Shown: piece after piece, positions 8,363 to 18,215 of the stretch
Layout: each line of letters starts with the position of its first letter
How positions within the stretch are numbered: the first letter of the stretch is position 1
Assembly (NCBI GenBank): GCA_008690995.1
Contig: VRMN01000002.1
Span: forward strand, 1,798,001 to 1,862,000
DNA length: 64,000 bases
Direction of reading: 5' to 3'
Source: Porphyridium purpureum
Lineage: Eukaryota; Rhodophyta; Bangiophyceae; Porphyridiales; Porphyridiaceae
Position numbers and translations under genes: made by a program
The notes under the pieces: model-generated
The model's input: the letters and a program-made list of their open reading frames with translations, nothing else
The model's database searches: none
Told to the model about the DNA's origin: nothing

Positions 8363-11362
8363 ATGGGGCCGAATATTCCCGGCGGTGAGGAGGACGAGGG
8401 GATGGGTTTGGGGTCTGTGCGGATCGCGGACTCGCAGTCGGTTTGGAATCTGAGGATGGAGGGGCAGGTGCGCGGGCTGCCGCCCCGCGAGGCGCAGCTG
8501 CATAAGTACAAGGTGTGTCCGCTGGACGCCACCACGCATTACGCGCCGGAAGTCGAGTACGAGCATATGAGTAATATGGAGCTGGCGAAGAGTAAGCTCA
8601 TCTTCACCCAGGAGTTTGGCGAGCTGAGCTTCAACCAGCGCGTGCTGGCCGCCGCGCTCGATCAGGACACGCCGCTGCTCGAGCGGTTCAAGTTCTGCTG
8701 CATCGTGTCTTCCAATCTCGATGAGCACTTTGCCAAGCGATTGGGGAATATTCCAAAGGTGCAGGCCGACGAGGACGACGCGCCGGACACGTCCAAAATG
8801 AAGGCGTCCATTCGGCCGCGGACCGAGTTTGAGGAAAAGTTTAGCGAGGCGGTGACAAGCATTGTGAACATTCAGTACAAGTGCCTCATGCGTGATATTC
8901 TCCCCAAGTTGCAGGAACACGGCGTAAAAATTCTGCGGTACCGCGACTTGGACGACACGCAAAAGGCCGACATGGACGAATACTTTCGCAAGAAACTGTA
9001 CCCTATGATCACGCCCTTATCCGTGGACCAGACGCACCCTTTCCCAATGATCCAGTCGCACGGGATTTACCTCGTGATTGTCGTGCTGAATCCAGAAACG
9101 TCGCGCACGCGCAGGCTCTACTTCCGCATTCCGAATGTGAAACCGCGCGTGCTGCCAGTCGGATCTGATCGGCTGTGCTACCTGCCCATCGAGGAAATCT
9201 GCATCGCCAATGTGGACAAGATCTGCGAAGGCATGGAGCTGCTCAAGGCGTATCCGTTCCGCGTGACGCGTAACGTGAAGCTCGTTATTGACGACACCTT
9301 GTTTGGAGAGTCTGACAATCTGCTGGACTTTGTATGGGAAGAGGTCCACCGACGACGTTCGGCTCCGGCGACGCGCTTGGAAATCACTAAGCAGATGCCT
9401 GCCGACATTCGCAGCCTGCTTGTGCGCGAGCTCTACCTGGATGATACGGACGTGTACACAATCCCAAACAATTTGCTGGGCCTGGCCGACTTTTTCCCGG
9501 TTTCCTTTTCGCCTGTTGCGGAATTGCAGTACCCGCCGCACGTGCCCATGGTGCCGAAGCGTTTGGTCGGGCTCGAGGAGCGTCTGCATGAAGATCCGGG
9601 CAAGATTTTCTCCGTAATCCGCAAAGAAGACCTTCTGGTGGACTATCCGACCATGTCTTTTAACGAGTCGTCGTTGCTCTTTCTGCGCGCTGCCGCGCGC
9701 TGCCCCAAGGTGCGCATGATCAAGTGTGTTCTGTACCGTGGTGGCTCGGACTCACCGCTGGTGGCCAGTCTCATCCGCGCCGCGAAGAACGGAAAGGAGG
9801 TCAGCGTTCTGGTAGAGCTCAAGGCTTCCTTTGACGAGGTGCAGAATTCGACTTATGCCAAGCAGCTCATGGACGCCGGCTGCAATGTATCGTACGGTCT
9901 GGTGGGGCTCAAGACGCATTCAAAAATCATGCTCATCGTGCGCCAGGAGGAGAATGGCTTTCGGCAGTACTGCCAGATCGCCACGGGTAACTTCAATCCG
10001 TCCACGGCGAAAATTTATACCGACTTGGCACTGTTCACGTGTCGCGAGGACATTTGCGCGGATGTGCTTGACCTCTTCAACGCTTTGACGGGATTCAGCC
10101 GCAAGCGGCAGTATCGCCGCCTCCTGGTCGCGCCGGTGAACATGCTCGACTCTTTCATTGAATTGATCGATAACGAAGCCGAGAATGCCCGCAAGGGGCT
10201 ACCCGCGCGGATCATTCTGCAGATCAATGGGCTCACTGAAACTGAGTGCGTGTCACACCTTTATGCAGCCTCGCAGGCTGGCGTGCAGATCGATTTGATC
10301 TGCCGTGGGCTGTGCGCGATTCGACCGGGCCTACCGGGCAAATCGGACAACATTCGGGTCTTTTCGTGGATCGGGCGCTTCCTGCAGCACCGGCGAATCT
10401 TTTACTTTTTAAATGGCGGTCGCGAGAAGTATTTCATCGGGTCGGCTGATTGGCGCAACCGCAACCTTACGGCGCGCGTGGAAGTTATCACGCCCATCGA
10501 TGACGCCAAGATTCAGCGGAAGCTCATGAAGATGATGACGTTCTTTTTGGAGGATGAGTTGAACACGTGGGAAATGGCCAGTGATGGCAAGTATTACCTA
10601 CGCAAGCCCGAGACGATCGACCGCGAATCCGAGGCTTCTTTGATCGGCAAGGCGGGCACCTTGACGGCGCAGGTTCTGATGATCGACAAGGACGAGCAAA
10701 TCGCCAAGTCAGAGGATGTTGCGAACCCGGTTCGAAACACGGGCTGGACCAAGGAATGGACGGTGCAAATCAAGGGTGTGGACATATTTGTTTCGGATAT
10801 CGCTTACGGATGCGTGCCGATTCGCTTTGTAGATGAGCACAAGGTTGACCCAGAGCTTTTGCTTGTTTCGAGCAGCAAGGGAAGCGAGGACTGGTCCTTC
10901 ATGTCAGCGGATGGGAAGGAAAGCGAGACACCCGTAGACGTTTCAAAGCGATGCGCAGCGCAGCGCGGCGGCGTCAAGGGAGGAATCATCGGCAACCTGG
11001 GCTGGTTTCTCAGGGGCAAGGACAGCAAGAAGGCGGTGCAACTGTTTGTGATGGATGCCGAGTCAGAACTCGATATCGAGTGGCCAGAGCAATACGTTCG
11101 TGACCGAAAATGGATCCACCTCAGTGACGCGCAAGTCATGGACGAGCTCTCGTCTGACCCGCTGGTCGAGAGCGTGCTTTCAGCGCTTGACGATTGGGTG
11201 AAGTCGCATGCGAATGCGACGAGTCAGAACGGCGCGGTACCCGTCCCACTAATGGAAGAAGCTGCCCCACCAGTGGAAGAACCCATCGCACCAATGGAAG
11301 AACCCATCGCACCAACGGAAGAACCCATCGCACCAATGGAAGAACCCGTCGCGGAGGAGTAA
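8363..11362 (+). CDS. ppk1: Polyphosphate kinase 1 with C-terminal degenerate Nudix domain
   Basis: A 999-residue protein. Residues about 60-760 are a complete bacterial-type PPK1: 'ELSFNQRVLAAALD' and 'VSSNLDEHFAKRLG' in the N domain, 'VLVELKASFDE' and 'GLKTHSKIMLIV' (H519, the phosphorylated His), 'TGNFNPSTAKIYTD', then 'RFLQHRRIFYF' (H676, second catalytic His) and 'SADWRNRNL'. PPK1 makes polyphosphate reversibly from ATP. Residues about 800-955 add a domain absent from bacterial PPK1. 'LLLVSSSKGSEDWSF' and 'DRKWIHLSDA' match diphosphoinositol polyphosphate phosphohydrolases, but the Nudix box (E855 ... R863-C-A-A-Q-R-G-G-V) lacks all three metal-binding glutamates of REUxEE (now C864, Q867, R868). 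The tail has four EEPIAPM-like repeats. It converges with the permease gene, 68 bp between stops. Confidence 0.93.
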   Translation: MGPNIPGGEEDEGMGLGSVRIADSQSVWNLRMEGQVRGLPPREAQLHKYKVCPLDATTHYAPEVEYEHMSNMELAKSKLIFTQEFGELSFNQRVLAAALDQDTPLLERFKFCCIVSSNLDEHFAKRLGNIPKVQADEDDAPDTSKMKASIRPRTEFEEKFSEAVTSIVNIQYKCLMRDILPKLQEHGVKILRYRDLDDTQKADMDEYFRKKLYPMITPLSVDQTHPFPMIQSHGIYLVIVVLNPETSRTRRLYFRIPNVKPRVLPVGSDRLCYLPIEEICIANVDKICEGMELLKAYPFRVTRNVKLVIDDTLFGESDNLLDFVWEEVHRRRSAPATRLEITKQMPADIRSLLVRELYLDDTDVYTIPNNLLGLADFFPVSFSPVAELQYPPHVPMVPKRLVGLEERLHEDPGKIFSVIRKEDLLVDYPTMSFNESSLLFLRAAARCPKVRMIKCVLYRGGSDSPLVASLIRAAKNGKEVSVLVELKASFDEVQNSTYAKQLMDAGCNVSYGLVGLKTHSKIMLIVRQEENGFRQYCQIATGNFNPSTAKIYTDLALFTCREDICADVLDLFNALTGFSRKRQYRRLLVAPVNMLDSFIELIDNEAENARKGLPARIILQINGLTETECVSHLYAASQAGVQIDLICRGLCAIRPGLPGKSDNIRVFSWIGRFLQHRRIFYFLNGGREKYFIGSADWRNRNLTARVEVITPIDDAKIQRKLMKMMTFFLEDELNTWEMASDGKYYLRKPETIDRESEASLIGKAGTLTAQVLMIDKDEQIAKSEDVANPVRNTGWTKEWTVQIKGVDIFVSDIAYGCVPIRFVDEHKVDPELLLVSSSKGSEDWSFMSADGKESETPVDVSKRCAAQRGGVKGGIIGNLGWFLRGKDSKKAVQLFVMDAESELDIEWPEQYVRDRKWIHLSDAQVMDELSSDPLVESVLSALDDWVKSHANATSQNGAVPVPLMEEAAPPVEEPIAPMEEPIAPTEEPIAPMEEPVAEE
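11270..11352 (+). repeat. 21-bp tandem repeat encoding EEPIAPM units
   Basis: About four 21-bp units at the end of the PPK1 coding region, encoding a Pro/Glu-rich tail. Frame is kept because the unit is a multiple of three. Confidence 0.75.
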
Positions 11363-11430
11363 AGCATCCCGCGTTTTGTATTATTGTTGATTAGTTGTGG
11401 TTCGGATTTGCATGAAGGGCATCCCGGCTT

Positions 11431-12972
11431 TCAGAAAATTCGATGCCAGATGTCGTTAGCCATAATGGATACCGCAACAGCAATCATAAAGGCCAGCGTG
11501 AATTCCCCGCCCGGCACAAGCTCGGGCATCGTTCCTGGGTTACCGACCAAGCTAAGCGAGGCTTCTTCTGCCTCTTCTCGTTTGCGCTGGCGGCGCAGCT
11601 TGCCAACCATGGTCGCAGGTATGATACCAAACAAGACGGTCATTCCAAATGTTCCGGTAAGGTCAATGGCAGAGAAGAACAGATTGGGCGATGTGATTGC
11701 AAAGCCCATCGCGGGAAGCAGTACGGAAAACTGAACCGGCCGAGAAGACAACGCGCTGCGTATCGTTTCGTTTGCGACATTGTTTGATATGTCCTCCAAA
11801 AACTCCGCGATCCCGAATACAAAGCCGATAAAAGAGGTCACTATCGCGATCTCACTAAAAACGGACACCGCTATCCCAACCTGGTCGCCGCTTTTTCGTA
11901 GCAGGGCGAGAGGGTCCAATGTCTCGCCGGAGACCAGGAACTGACTCAAGAAATCTGGAGAGACTGTGCCCAAAATGACTGCATTCCAGACAATAAACAT
12001 GCTCAGGGGCAAAAGCGTACCAAGCACGATCGCGTATCGGACCTTGACCACGTCTCCTTTTAGCTGCGCGCAGATGACCGGTACAATTTGGTGATATACC
12101 AGTGCCACAAGAATCGTGGGCAGTGCTGGGATAACCGCGGCCCAGTTTGTCCCGGCCAAGTAATCCGGATGCACGCCCGGAGACACCAGCGAAACGAGCG
12201 CGATGAACGTCGCCACCAAAACTCCGACGAGGATATTGTTTGTGCTCTCGACTAAGTCTTGATTTGCCACGTATAGGAAACCACCAACGCCAAGCGTGAA
12301 TGCACTTGCGCCTTGCCAGTACGGCGCATGCACGCCCTCTGCCAAGATGCCTCCAGCCTGAGCAATGTACGCGATAAGCAACGCTAACATGATGAACAGG
12401 TAAAACGCGGAGGATATTTTACCACCAATGGAACCCAGAAACAGATCTGTCATGGATAACATGGACACAGATGGCCTCTCGTACTTGCGCATGGTATACA
12501 GGGAAGCCTCCGCGACGAGCAACGCAGCACATGTCATATACATCCAACCTCCAATTAGAGCCGCCGTACTGGGTACAAACCCGGCTCTCCAAGTCACGCT
12601 TGGAAGCGCCAAAACTCCAGCGCCTATCATCGTGCCAGCCACTAGCGAAATCGCCGCAACCAGAGAGGGCTCTGCTTCGGCCTCATCCACCGCAGGTTCA
12701 TCACCTTCAGCGAGGGGCTCACCGTTTTCCGCTGAAACCTTTTCCAGTATCCGCTCCTCCTTCTTATCTTCAATACGCCCACTATTCTTGGGAGCTGCCT
12801 GCCGGACCAGCAGCGACGAGGAGCGTTGTCTCGTACGACGCACTGGGAGCGTGGAAGCCGATTCCACTCCGCGTGGTCGACCACGATACCAACATGTGGC
12901 TCGGTTTGTCAGCCGCCAGGACAGACCGTCAATCAGGCACGTCGGGGCTGTATCCACAATCTGAAACGCCAT
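11431..12972 (-). CDS. Aromatic amino acid (Trp/Tyr) permease family transporter
   Basis: A 513-residue protein with about eleven hydrophobic helices. It opens with an N-terminal extension of about 120 residues rich in Arg and Ser (starting MAFQIVDTAP), then an acidic stretch, then 'GTMIGAGVLALPSVTWRAGF', the unwound first-helix motif of the HAAAP/APC-type tyrosine-tryptophan permeases. 'LVYHQIVPVICAQLKGD' is a further family hallmark. Such carriers move aromatic amino acids with protons; the leader suggests plastid envelope placement (inferred). ATG 12972 is chosen because it opens a transit-like sequence with Phe at position 3; an earlier in-frame start is less likely. AACTGTAC lies about 140 bp upstream. 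Confidence 0.85.
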   Translation of the reverse strand: MAFQIVDTAPTCLIDGLSWRLTNRATCWYRGRPRGVESASTLPVRRTRQRSSSLLVRQAAPKNSGRIEDKKEERILEKVSAENGEPLAEGDEPAVDEAEAEPSLVAAISLVAGTMIGAGVLALPSVTWRAGFVPSTAALIGGWMYMTCAALLVAEASLYTMRKYERPSVSMLSMTDLFLGSIGGKISSAFYLFIMLALLIAYIAQAGGILAEGVHAPYWQGASAFTLGVGGFLYVANQDLVESTNNILVGVLVATFIALVSLVSPGVHPDYLAGTNWAAVIPALPTILVALVYHQIVPVICAQLKGDVVKVRYAIVLGTLLPLSMFIVWNAVILGTVSPDFLSQFLVSGETLDPLALLRKSGDQVGIAVSVFSEIAIVTSFIGFVFGIAEFLEDISNNVANETIRSALSSRPVQFSVLLPAMGFAITSPNLFFSAIDLTGTFGMTVLFGIIPATMVGKLRRQRKREEAEEASLSLVGNPGTMPELVPGGEFTLAFMIAVAVSIMANDIWHRIF

Positions 12973-13152
12973 GTCGTCACGGACAAGATAAGGGCTTGAC
13001 GCACCATTCGTCTTCGACGTTGCTTGCCGCCGCGCGCCTTCCACCTTCCCAAGTGCGGCTGTCCCCCCCTGTTTGTCGCGCAATCTCGTGCACAGAACAA
13101 TTTCGAATTTTTAACTGTACTTCTTCGTTCGCCTACTTTTTGGAGCAGGACG

Positions 13153-14238
13153 TCAGAGCTGATGGCGTGCGTCATCCACTTGGAGAATCAGCCTACCACC
13201 GTGGCGCTCCAAGGCGCTCTCTGCCTGCGTTGGTGACCGGTGGATGACGGCGTGTGGCCACTGCCCAGAGTCATTCTTCCAGCGAACGCCTTTCAGGAAC
13301 AGAGCTTCGCGTGGAGCAGCGGCAGCAAAAGCCACGGCTGCATTGGCTTGACTGCTGCTCTGAGCCTCTATAGTGGGTTCCGCACATTGGATGCGCTTTA
13401 CGGATCCAGTTGGGCTTGACGAATGGAATAGCTCCGACAAAAGGGCGTCATAGGCATCGGCTGCAGGGGAGGGTTGATTTCGATACGACAGAAATGCGTC
13501 GCGGTTCACAAATTGCTCGTTCGCCACTACCGTGCCAGCACCAACGAGTGTTGCAATGGTTCGCAAACGCACATTGTCAACATGGAAACGCGGGCACTGG
13601 ACACGATCAATGCGCGCTAGACGCACCACATATCCTTTTCTCGTGGGCTGTGGCAAAACTCCCAACCTTTGCGATGTTTCTCCCGACGCGGCGTGCAGGT
13701 CTAGCAGTCGTTGCGCCGCGAGTGCGCTGAGGTGGACTATGTTGTCATCCACTGAGCCCGTTGCATCTGCTAGCTTGTGCTTCAAAAAGTGTAGCGAATT
13801 TTCCCCTGCAGGCACATCAAAACACACGTCAAATTCCGGTCCCGGCTTGGCCATGAATGATTCCCACGCGCGCCCAGCCGCTTCCAAGCAAGGATCACGT
13901 GTCAAGCGCACCGCATTGTATCGCTCATCCAGCAAAGAGGTTTTCGCCTGGACGAGGTCGGAGCATACAGCACAGCCAGCGCTTTCAACTGTCGCGGACG
14001 CATCCGAACGCAACGTCGCGCTGATGCGTGTCGCTTCGTGTTTGGCGCTCTGCAGAATCCCGCGGTGCGTTTCTCGACGTACAGTCTGATCCGCCCGCAC
14101 TACTTTTCGTCTCGCCAATGTCCTCTGAGCGCCAGCGGACACCGAGTCGTTGCGCGACGTGCTCGCGACGCCCGCAACGCAGAACGCACCAACATTCACG
14201 GACGTGCCGAATTGCAAGCAAAAGCCCATTTCCGTCAT
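13153..14238 (-). CDS. DUF1826 family protein
   Basis: A 361-residue protein. The C-terminal half fits DUF1826: 'CPRFHVDNVRLRTIATLVG', a later 'ALFLKGVRW' segment, and 'VIHRSPTQA' near the end. The Cys/His-Asp pattern in PRFHVDN could bind metal, but the function is unknown. The N-terminal about 80 residues (from MTEMGFCLQF) look like an organelle presequence. ATG 14238 or 14229 is favoured; the longer frame back to 14469 adds low-complexity, non-conserved sequence. Same strand as its neighbours, 180 bp from the permease start. Confidence 0.75.
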   Translation of the reverse strand: MTEMGFCLQFGTSVNVGAFCVAGVASTSRNDSVSAGAQRTLARRKVVRADQTVRRETHRGILQSAKHEATRISATLRSDASATVESAGCAVCSDLVQAKTSLLDERYNAVRLTRDPCLEAAGRAWESFMAKPGPEFDVCFDVPAGENSLHFLKHKLADATGSVDDNIVHLSALAAQRLLDLHAASGETSQRLGVLPQPTRKGYVVRLARIDRVQCPRFHVDNVRLRTIATLVGAGTVVANEQFVNRDAFLSYRNQPSPAADAYDALLSELFHSSSPTGSVKRIQCAEPTIEAQSSSQANAAVAFAAAAPREALFLKGVRWKNDSGQWPHAVIHRSPTQAESALERHGGRLILQVDDARHQL

Positions 14239-14673
14239 GCCGTGCACGTGAAGTGGACTGAATACCCCGACCAGAACCAGGCAGTTCCTCGCCTGGTGCC
14301 CAGCACGCTTGGTACAAGTAAGCCTGCCTCTCACACTAGCACGGTGAGCTTTGGAGCCTTCGGGCACAACGCTGTTGCTGACCCGGTCGAAATTCTCGCG
14401 GTATTCGAAGTAGGTGTTTAACGTGGAGACATCACAAGGAAAGGACAAGGGCTGTGGACGATCAGTCAATGCGTTCTGGCGCTATGAGCCATGCATTTTT
14501 GTTTCTGTCTGAGTCGTGCGTTGGGCTCTGTCATGGGTCTGACCATGCCAAATAGGGGGGGCTGCAGGCCCTGGCAACATAGACCACAGGAGCAGCACGC
14601 TAGCTGGTTTTCTATGCTCGAAGCGAAACCTTTTACCTCAATAAATGCGCCAGCAAACAATACCAAGGGTTTA
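14239..14673. other. Intergenic region between gamma-COP and DUF1826
   Basis: About 430 bp on the minus-strand tandem array. It should hold the gamma-COP 3' end and the DUF1826 promoter. No gene or motif stands out. Confidence 0.45.
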
Positions 14674-17487
14674 TCACGGAGCTATGCAAGATGCGATGAC
14701 GCTCGACACGGCCTCACTTTCTGACCGGATCAGCAATTGGAGATCCACGCCGCCTTCCGGAACAAGCTGGAACTGAGCTCGCACTAAGGCCTGCTGATTG
14801 GGGACCATGAGTCCTGTCAAGAGAAGCACGTGCTGTTTTGCGCGTTCATTCACACGATCGGTTCCCTCGCACGGCGTCATAGCCAAGAACGAGCTCACTG
14901 CTGCCACTGCTTCGGCAACCGTCTTGTAGTCAGAAAGCGCAAGGTCGTCTTGTACCTCGAACTCGTCCCCAAGCTGTTCCCACGCATTCTTGAAGTTGCT
15001 CGGCAGCTCTCCCGGCGCCGCCATCAAGTCACCGATTGTTATTGCTAGATCATCCACCGCATATTCGTCCTCGTAATCATCATCTGCCGAGAACTCGCCC
15101 GTGTTCGGGTCGGTTTCCATGGGTACATACTTCATGGCACACGTCATGGCGCCATTCATGAACACCTCCCCAGGTGCTTCACAGAACAACACCGTGAAGC
15201 AAGATTCTGGGGTGCCGTACCGCACAATGGGAGCCGAGACATACGCCACCTTGGCAACACCTTCGACGTCTGCAATATCTACCTCCACGCGCACATTGGC
15301 CAGTGAGACCGTGTTCATCGTGTTGACGATTGAAAACTCAAGAATGACTGCTTCGGTGTAGACGTGCTTCACGCAGCGCACCTCGTACTCTGTGTCCTCC
15401 TCAGTTAAATCGATAGGAGGCAAGCAGCTCTTGAATGGCCGGTTCACAAATCCAAGTGCCGCGATTTCCGCCGAGGCGCAAACCTTTGCCGCCGGATCAG
15501 CCGACGATGCCACGCCTCCAGTACCATCACCTGCCCCCGTGTTATCGTCATACGCAGAATGGTCGGCATCCATGGCATCTTCTGCTGCACCTCCGCCATA
15601 CCCTGCGGCAGATTTGCCACCGCCGCTGCCCGCGGTCTTGTACGAGTGCCCCGGTAGTGCTGCCTTGGACACTGCGTTTAAATCAAAAGGCGAGGCGGCG
15701 GTGCCCGCCACCTGCGAGTTGACGTACCTGATCAAGTCTGCCTCGAGATTCTGCACCGGGCAAGGTAGCTTGAACAAAAGATCATACGGCACTGCTGGCT
15801 TCATAGGCGTTTCGCTCACAGGCACCTTGTTCTGCACGGCGCTCATCACATCGTCCAAACCGAGTGCTTTGACGTAGAATGCTGCGCGGTCGCGCACTTC
15901 ATCGTCATTATCCACCAAACTTTGCTGAAGGAGCACCACAACCGAGCGACGCAGCGTTGGGCTGGTGTCAGTCATTGCGAACGAGCAAAGCGCGCTGACC
16001 GCCGCCGCGCGAACCATGGCGTTCTCCAAGATAATGCGATTGAAAATATAACGCACATATTTTCCCGGGTACGGCATCGTCGGTCCGAGCTCGCCCAGCA
16101 GGTACAGCACGCGAGCGCTCAAAGAGGTGTGCTCGCAGTCCTCGATAAACTCACACAGATGACTAAGTGCAATCTCTTTCGATTCCGGAATGCGCGAAAG
16201 AATCGACACATAAGTATTCACGATCGTCTTCTTAAACGCAAAGCCACCTTCCTCGCGCAATGTGCTGCCCAAGAAGTTTAGCAGTGCGTACAGCTTGGAC
16301 GGGAACTTTAGGCAGAGCTGGTGAATGGCGTCCACGACCTTTGTCTTGAACTCGTCGCCAAGCTCCGGCAAAAAGGTCTGGATTTGCTTGAGCAATCGCT
16401 CGATCGAGCTTTCCGATCCCGTGCGCAAGAGCACGGTGATGGCGAGCGTTGCAATCGAACGGTTGGAATCCTGCAACAGCTGCTCCATGTCACCATTCAC
16501 AGGCGCAAGCGCTGCCGGGTGCGTCGCGGCAATGCGATTCAGCAGCCGCATCGCCGAAAAGCGCAGCGTTACCTTCTCCTGTACTAAGAAAAGCTGCATG
16601 ACATTGACCACCGGCTGCAGCTCTATGGAGTTGACTTCGGGAAGTGCCACAATCTGCCTGGCCGCCTCATGCACAACCATATCGCTGCGGTGCCTGAGGC
16701 AAGCCTCGAGAAAGTCAAACAATGCACGAGGCTGGCCTGGCGTGACCGGCACATCACCGCACGCCTTGCCTACCAAACGGAGTAGCATGACGGTGGCCAA
16801 CGGTGTACGCTGGCCGCTGCGCACGAGCTGCTGGATCATTTTGGTCACGGAAAGCTTATCATTTTGCCGAATCATATACATGAGGCATAGGGCGTGATAC
16901 TGCACCATCTTGTTCGGGTGTTCCATGGCCTGCGCAATTTCGTTGACCCAGCGACGAAGCACTTCTCCCTTATTGTCCCTGAGCAAGTACTGCCCAGACG
17001 TGAGTGCGGCCGACGCGACGTAAGGGTTTTTGTCCACAATCTCCTGATTCAGAAAACGCTCGATGGCTTGGATGCTCTGCCCGTCTGTGATGCGACACAG
17101 GACGCGCGTGGCATTGGCGCGCAGCATATCCTCCTTGTTATTGATGTCCTTCATCAGACAGTTTGTCACAATAAACACGCTTTCTTCCGCGGCCGCGGCA
17201 AGCTCCTTGATGGCCAGATACACCAGCCGCCGGAGCGAATGGTCCTGGCTCTGAAACAGCTTGGTGACTCCGAAAAAAACCGTGCCTCCTTCATCGATCG
17301 TCAGCTTCTCTCCCTGCATCACAAGGTATAGCAGGCGGGTCAGTGCTTCTTCGCACTTGGCCGTGTTCAACTTTTGATCATTGAAGACGCGGCATTCCTG
17401 CAGCACCTGTCCCTTCTGAATGCCTTCAAACGGAGACACGTACGTGTAGCCCCACGTATCTTCATCCTTGTACTTCACATCCCCCAT
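14674..17487 (-). CDS. Coatomer subunit gamma (gamma-COP)
   Basis: Subunit of the F-subcomplex of COPI, which coats Golgi-to-ER vesicles. At 937 residues it has the usual family length. It starts with 'DEDTWGYTYVSPFEGIQKG' and 'VLQECRVFND', typical of gamma-COP. An alpha-solenoid of HEAT/ARM repeats covers about 30-540, including 'LLYLVMQGE' and 'NPYVASAALTSG'. A low-complexity Gly/Ala linker (about 600-660) leads to the C-terminal appendage (about 680-937), with the platform-like end. Intronless. ATG 17487 is the natural start. Confidence 0.95.
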   Translation of the reverse strand: MGDVKYKDEDTWGYTYVSPFEGIQKGQVLQECRVFNDQKLNTAKCEEALTRLLYLVMQGEKLTIDEGGTVFFGVTKLFQSQDHSLRRLVYLAIKELAAAAEESVFIVTNCLMKDINNKEDMLRANATRVLCRITDGQSIQAIERFLNQEIVDKNPYVASAALTSGQYLLRDNKGEVLRRWVNEIAQAMEHPNKMVQYHALCLMYMIRQNDKLSVTKMIQQLVRSGQRTPLATVMLLRLVGKACGDVPVTPGQPRALFDFLEACLRHRSDMVVHEAARQIVALPEVNSIELQPVVNVMQLFLVQEKVTLRFSAMRLLNRIAATHPAALAPVNGDMEQLLQDSNRSIATLAITVLLRTGSESSIERLLKQIQTFLPELGDEFKTKVVDAIHQLCLKFPSKLYALLNFLGSTLREEGGFAFKKTIVNTYVSILSRIPESKEIALSHLCEFIEDCEHTSLSARVLYLLGELGPTMPYPGKYVRYIFNRIILENAMVRAAAVSALCSFAMTDTSPTLRRSVVVLLQQSLVDNDDEVRDRAAFYVKALGLDDVMSAVQNKVPVSETPMKPAVPYDLLFKLPCPVQNLEADLIRYVNSQVAGTAASPFDLNAVSKAALPGHSYKTAGSGGGKSAAGYGGGAAEDAMDADHSAYDDNTGAGDGTGGVASSADPAAKVCASAEIAALGFVNRPFKSCLPPIDLTEEDTEYEVRCVKHVYTEAVILEFSIVNTMNTVSLANVRVEVDIADVEGVAKVAYVSAPIVRYGTPESCFTVLFCEAPGEVFMNGAMTCAMKYVPMETDPNTGEFSADDDYEDEYAVDDLAITIGDLMAAPGELPSNFKNAWEQLGDEFEVQDDLALSDYKTVAEAVAAVSSFLAMTPCEGTDRVNERAKQHVLLLTGLMVPNQQALVRAQFQLVPEGGVDLQLLIRSESEAVSSVIASCIAP

Positions 17488-18215
17488 GCTGACGGCCTCG
17501 AAACCCTACACACTTGCCGATCCAACGGGATCGGTCCCCTGATGTAATGTCGGTCACCCTGCTTGTTCGCGATACGCAACAGTTGTATGCTCTTGAGGAG
17601 CGATCTCAACACACCCACGCGGCGTCCAAACAGGAAGATCCGCAGCACACCAAATCACGCAACCTCCCCGAACCCAACTGCAACCCGCAGCCAGTGCGCG
17701 CCTCCCTGTGGTCGCCCCTTCGCGCGCCCCTCCAACCCAACCACCACGCCCTTCCTTTCTCCTTCTCCCCCTTCCCGCCCTTCTTCATCCCCTTTCACTT
17801 TCACAAAGACACGCGTTTCATCCATTGCCACTGTTTTGCCACGAAGCGTCTCTGCTCTACTACAACACCACGGTTTCTATGATGAACCATCTTTCATGCT
17901 AAATTTATGATAAGCACTGAACTTTTAAGTACACGCAATTCTTAAAAAAGACTTTAAAAAATATTTCTCTCTATAAACGCCATGGTTTTATTATGTTTTG
18001 TTCATAGACAACTTTCTGTTCTTGGTTTTTAATGAGTACAGGCGGCGCGTTGTGGCGACTCAGGAAGCAGGAGGAGAGGCTGAGAAAGGGGAAGGAACAA
18101 AGGCGATTCACACCGAGCGCGAGGTTTTGTCTCGGCAAGCGGCGCCGGAAACGCGGAAACAGAATCGTCGCGAGGATAGCGTCTTGCGGCGCGCCCCTGT
18201 TTTTGATCGTCTAGC
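17488..18215. other. Divergent intergenic region
   Basis: No supported gene. AT-rich around 17880-18010, unlike the GC-rich coding regions, and probably contains both promoters. Confidence 0.45.

Noticed and set aside
8042-8962. 306-codon minus-strand frame overlapping the PPK1 start
   Set aside because: It is antisense to conserved PPK1 sequence and runs through the GA microsatellite as Ser-Leu repeats.
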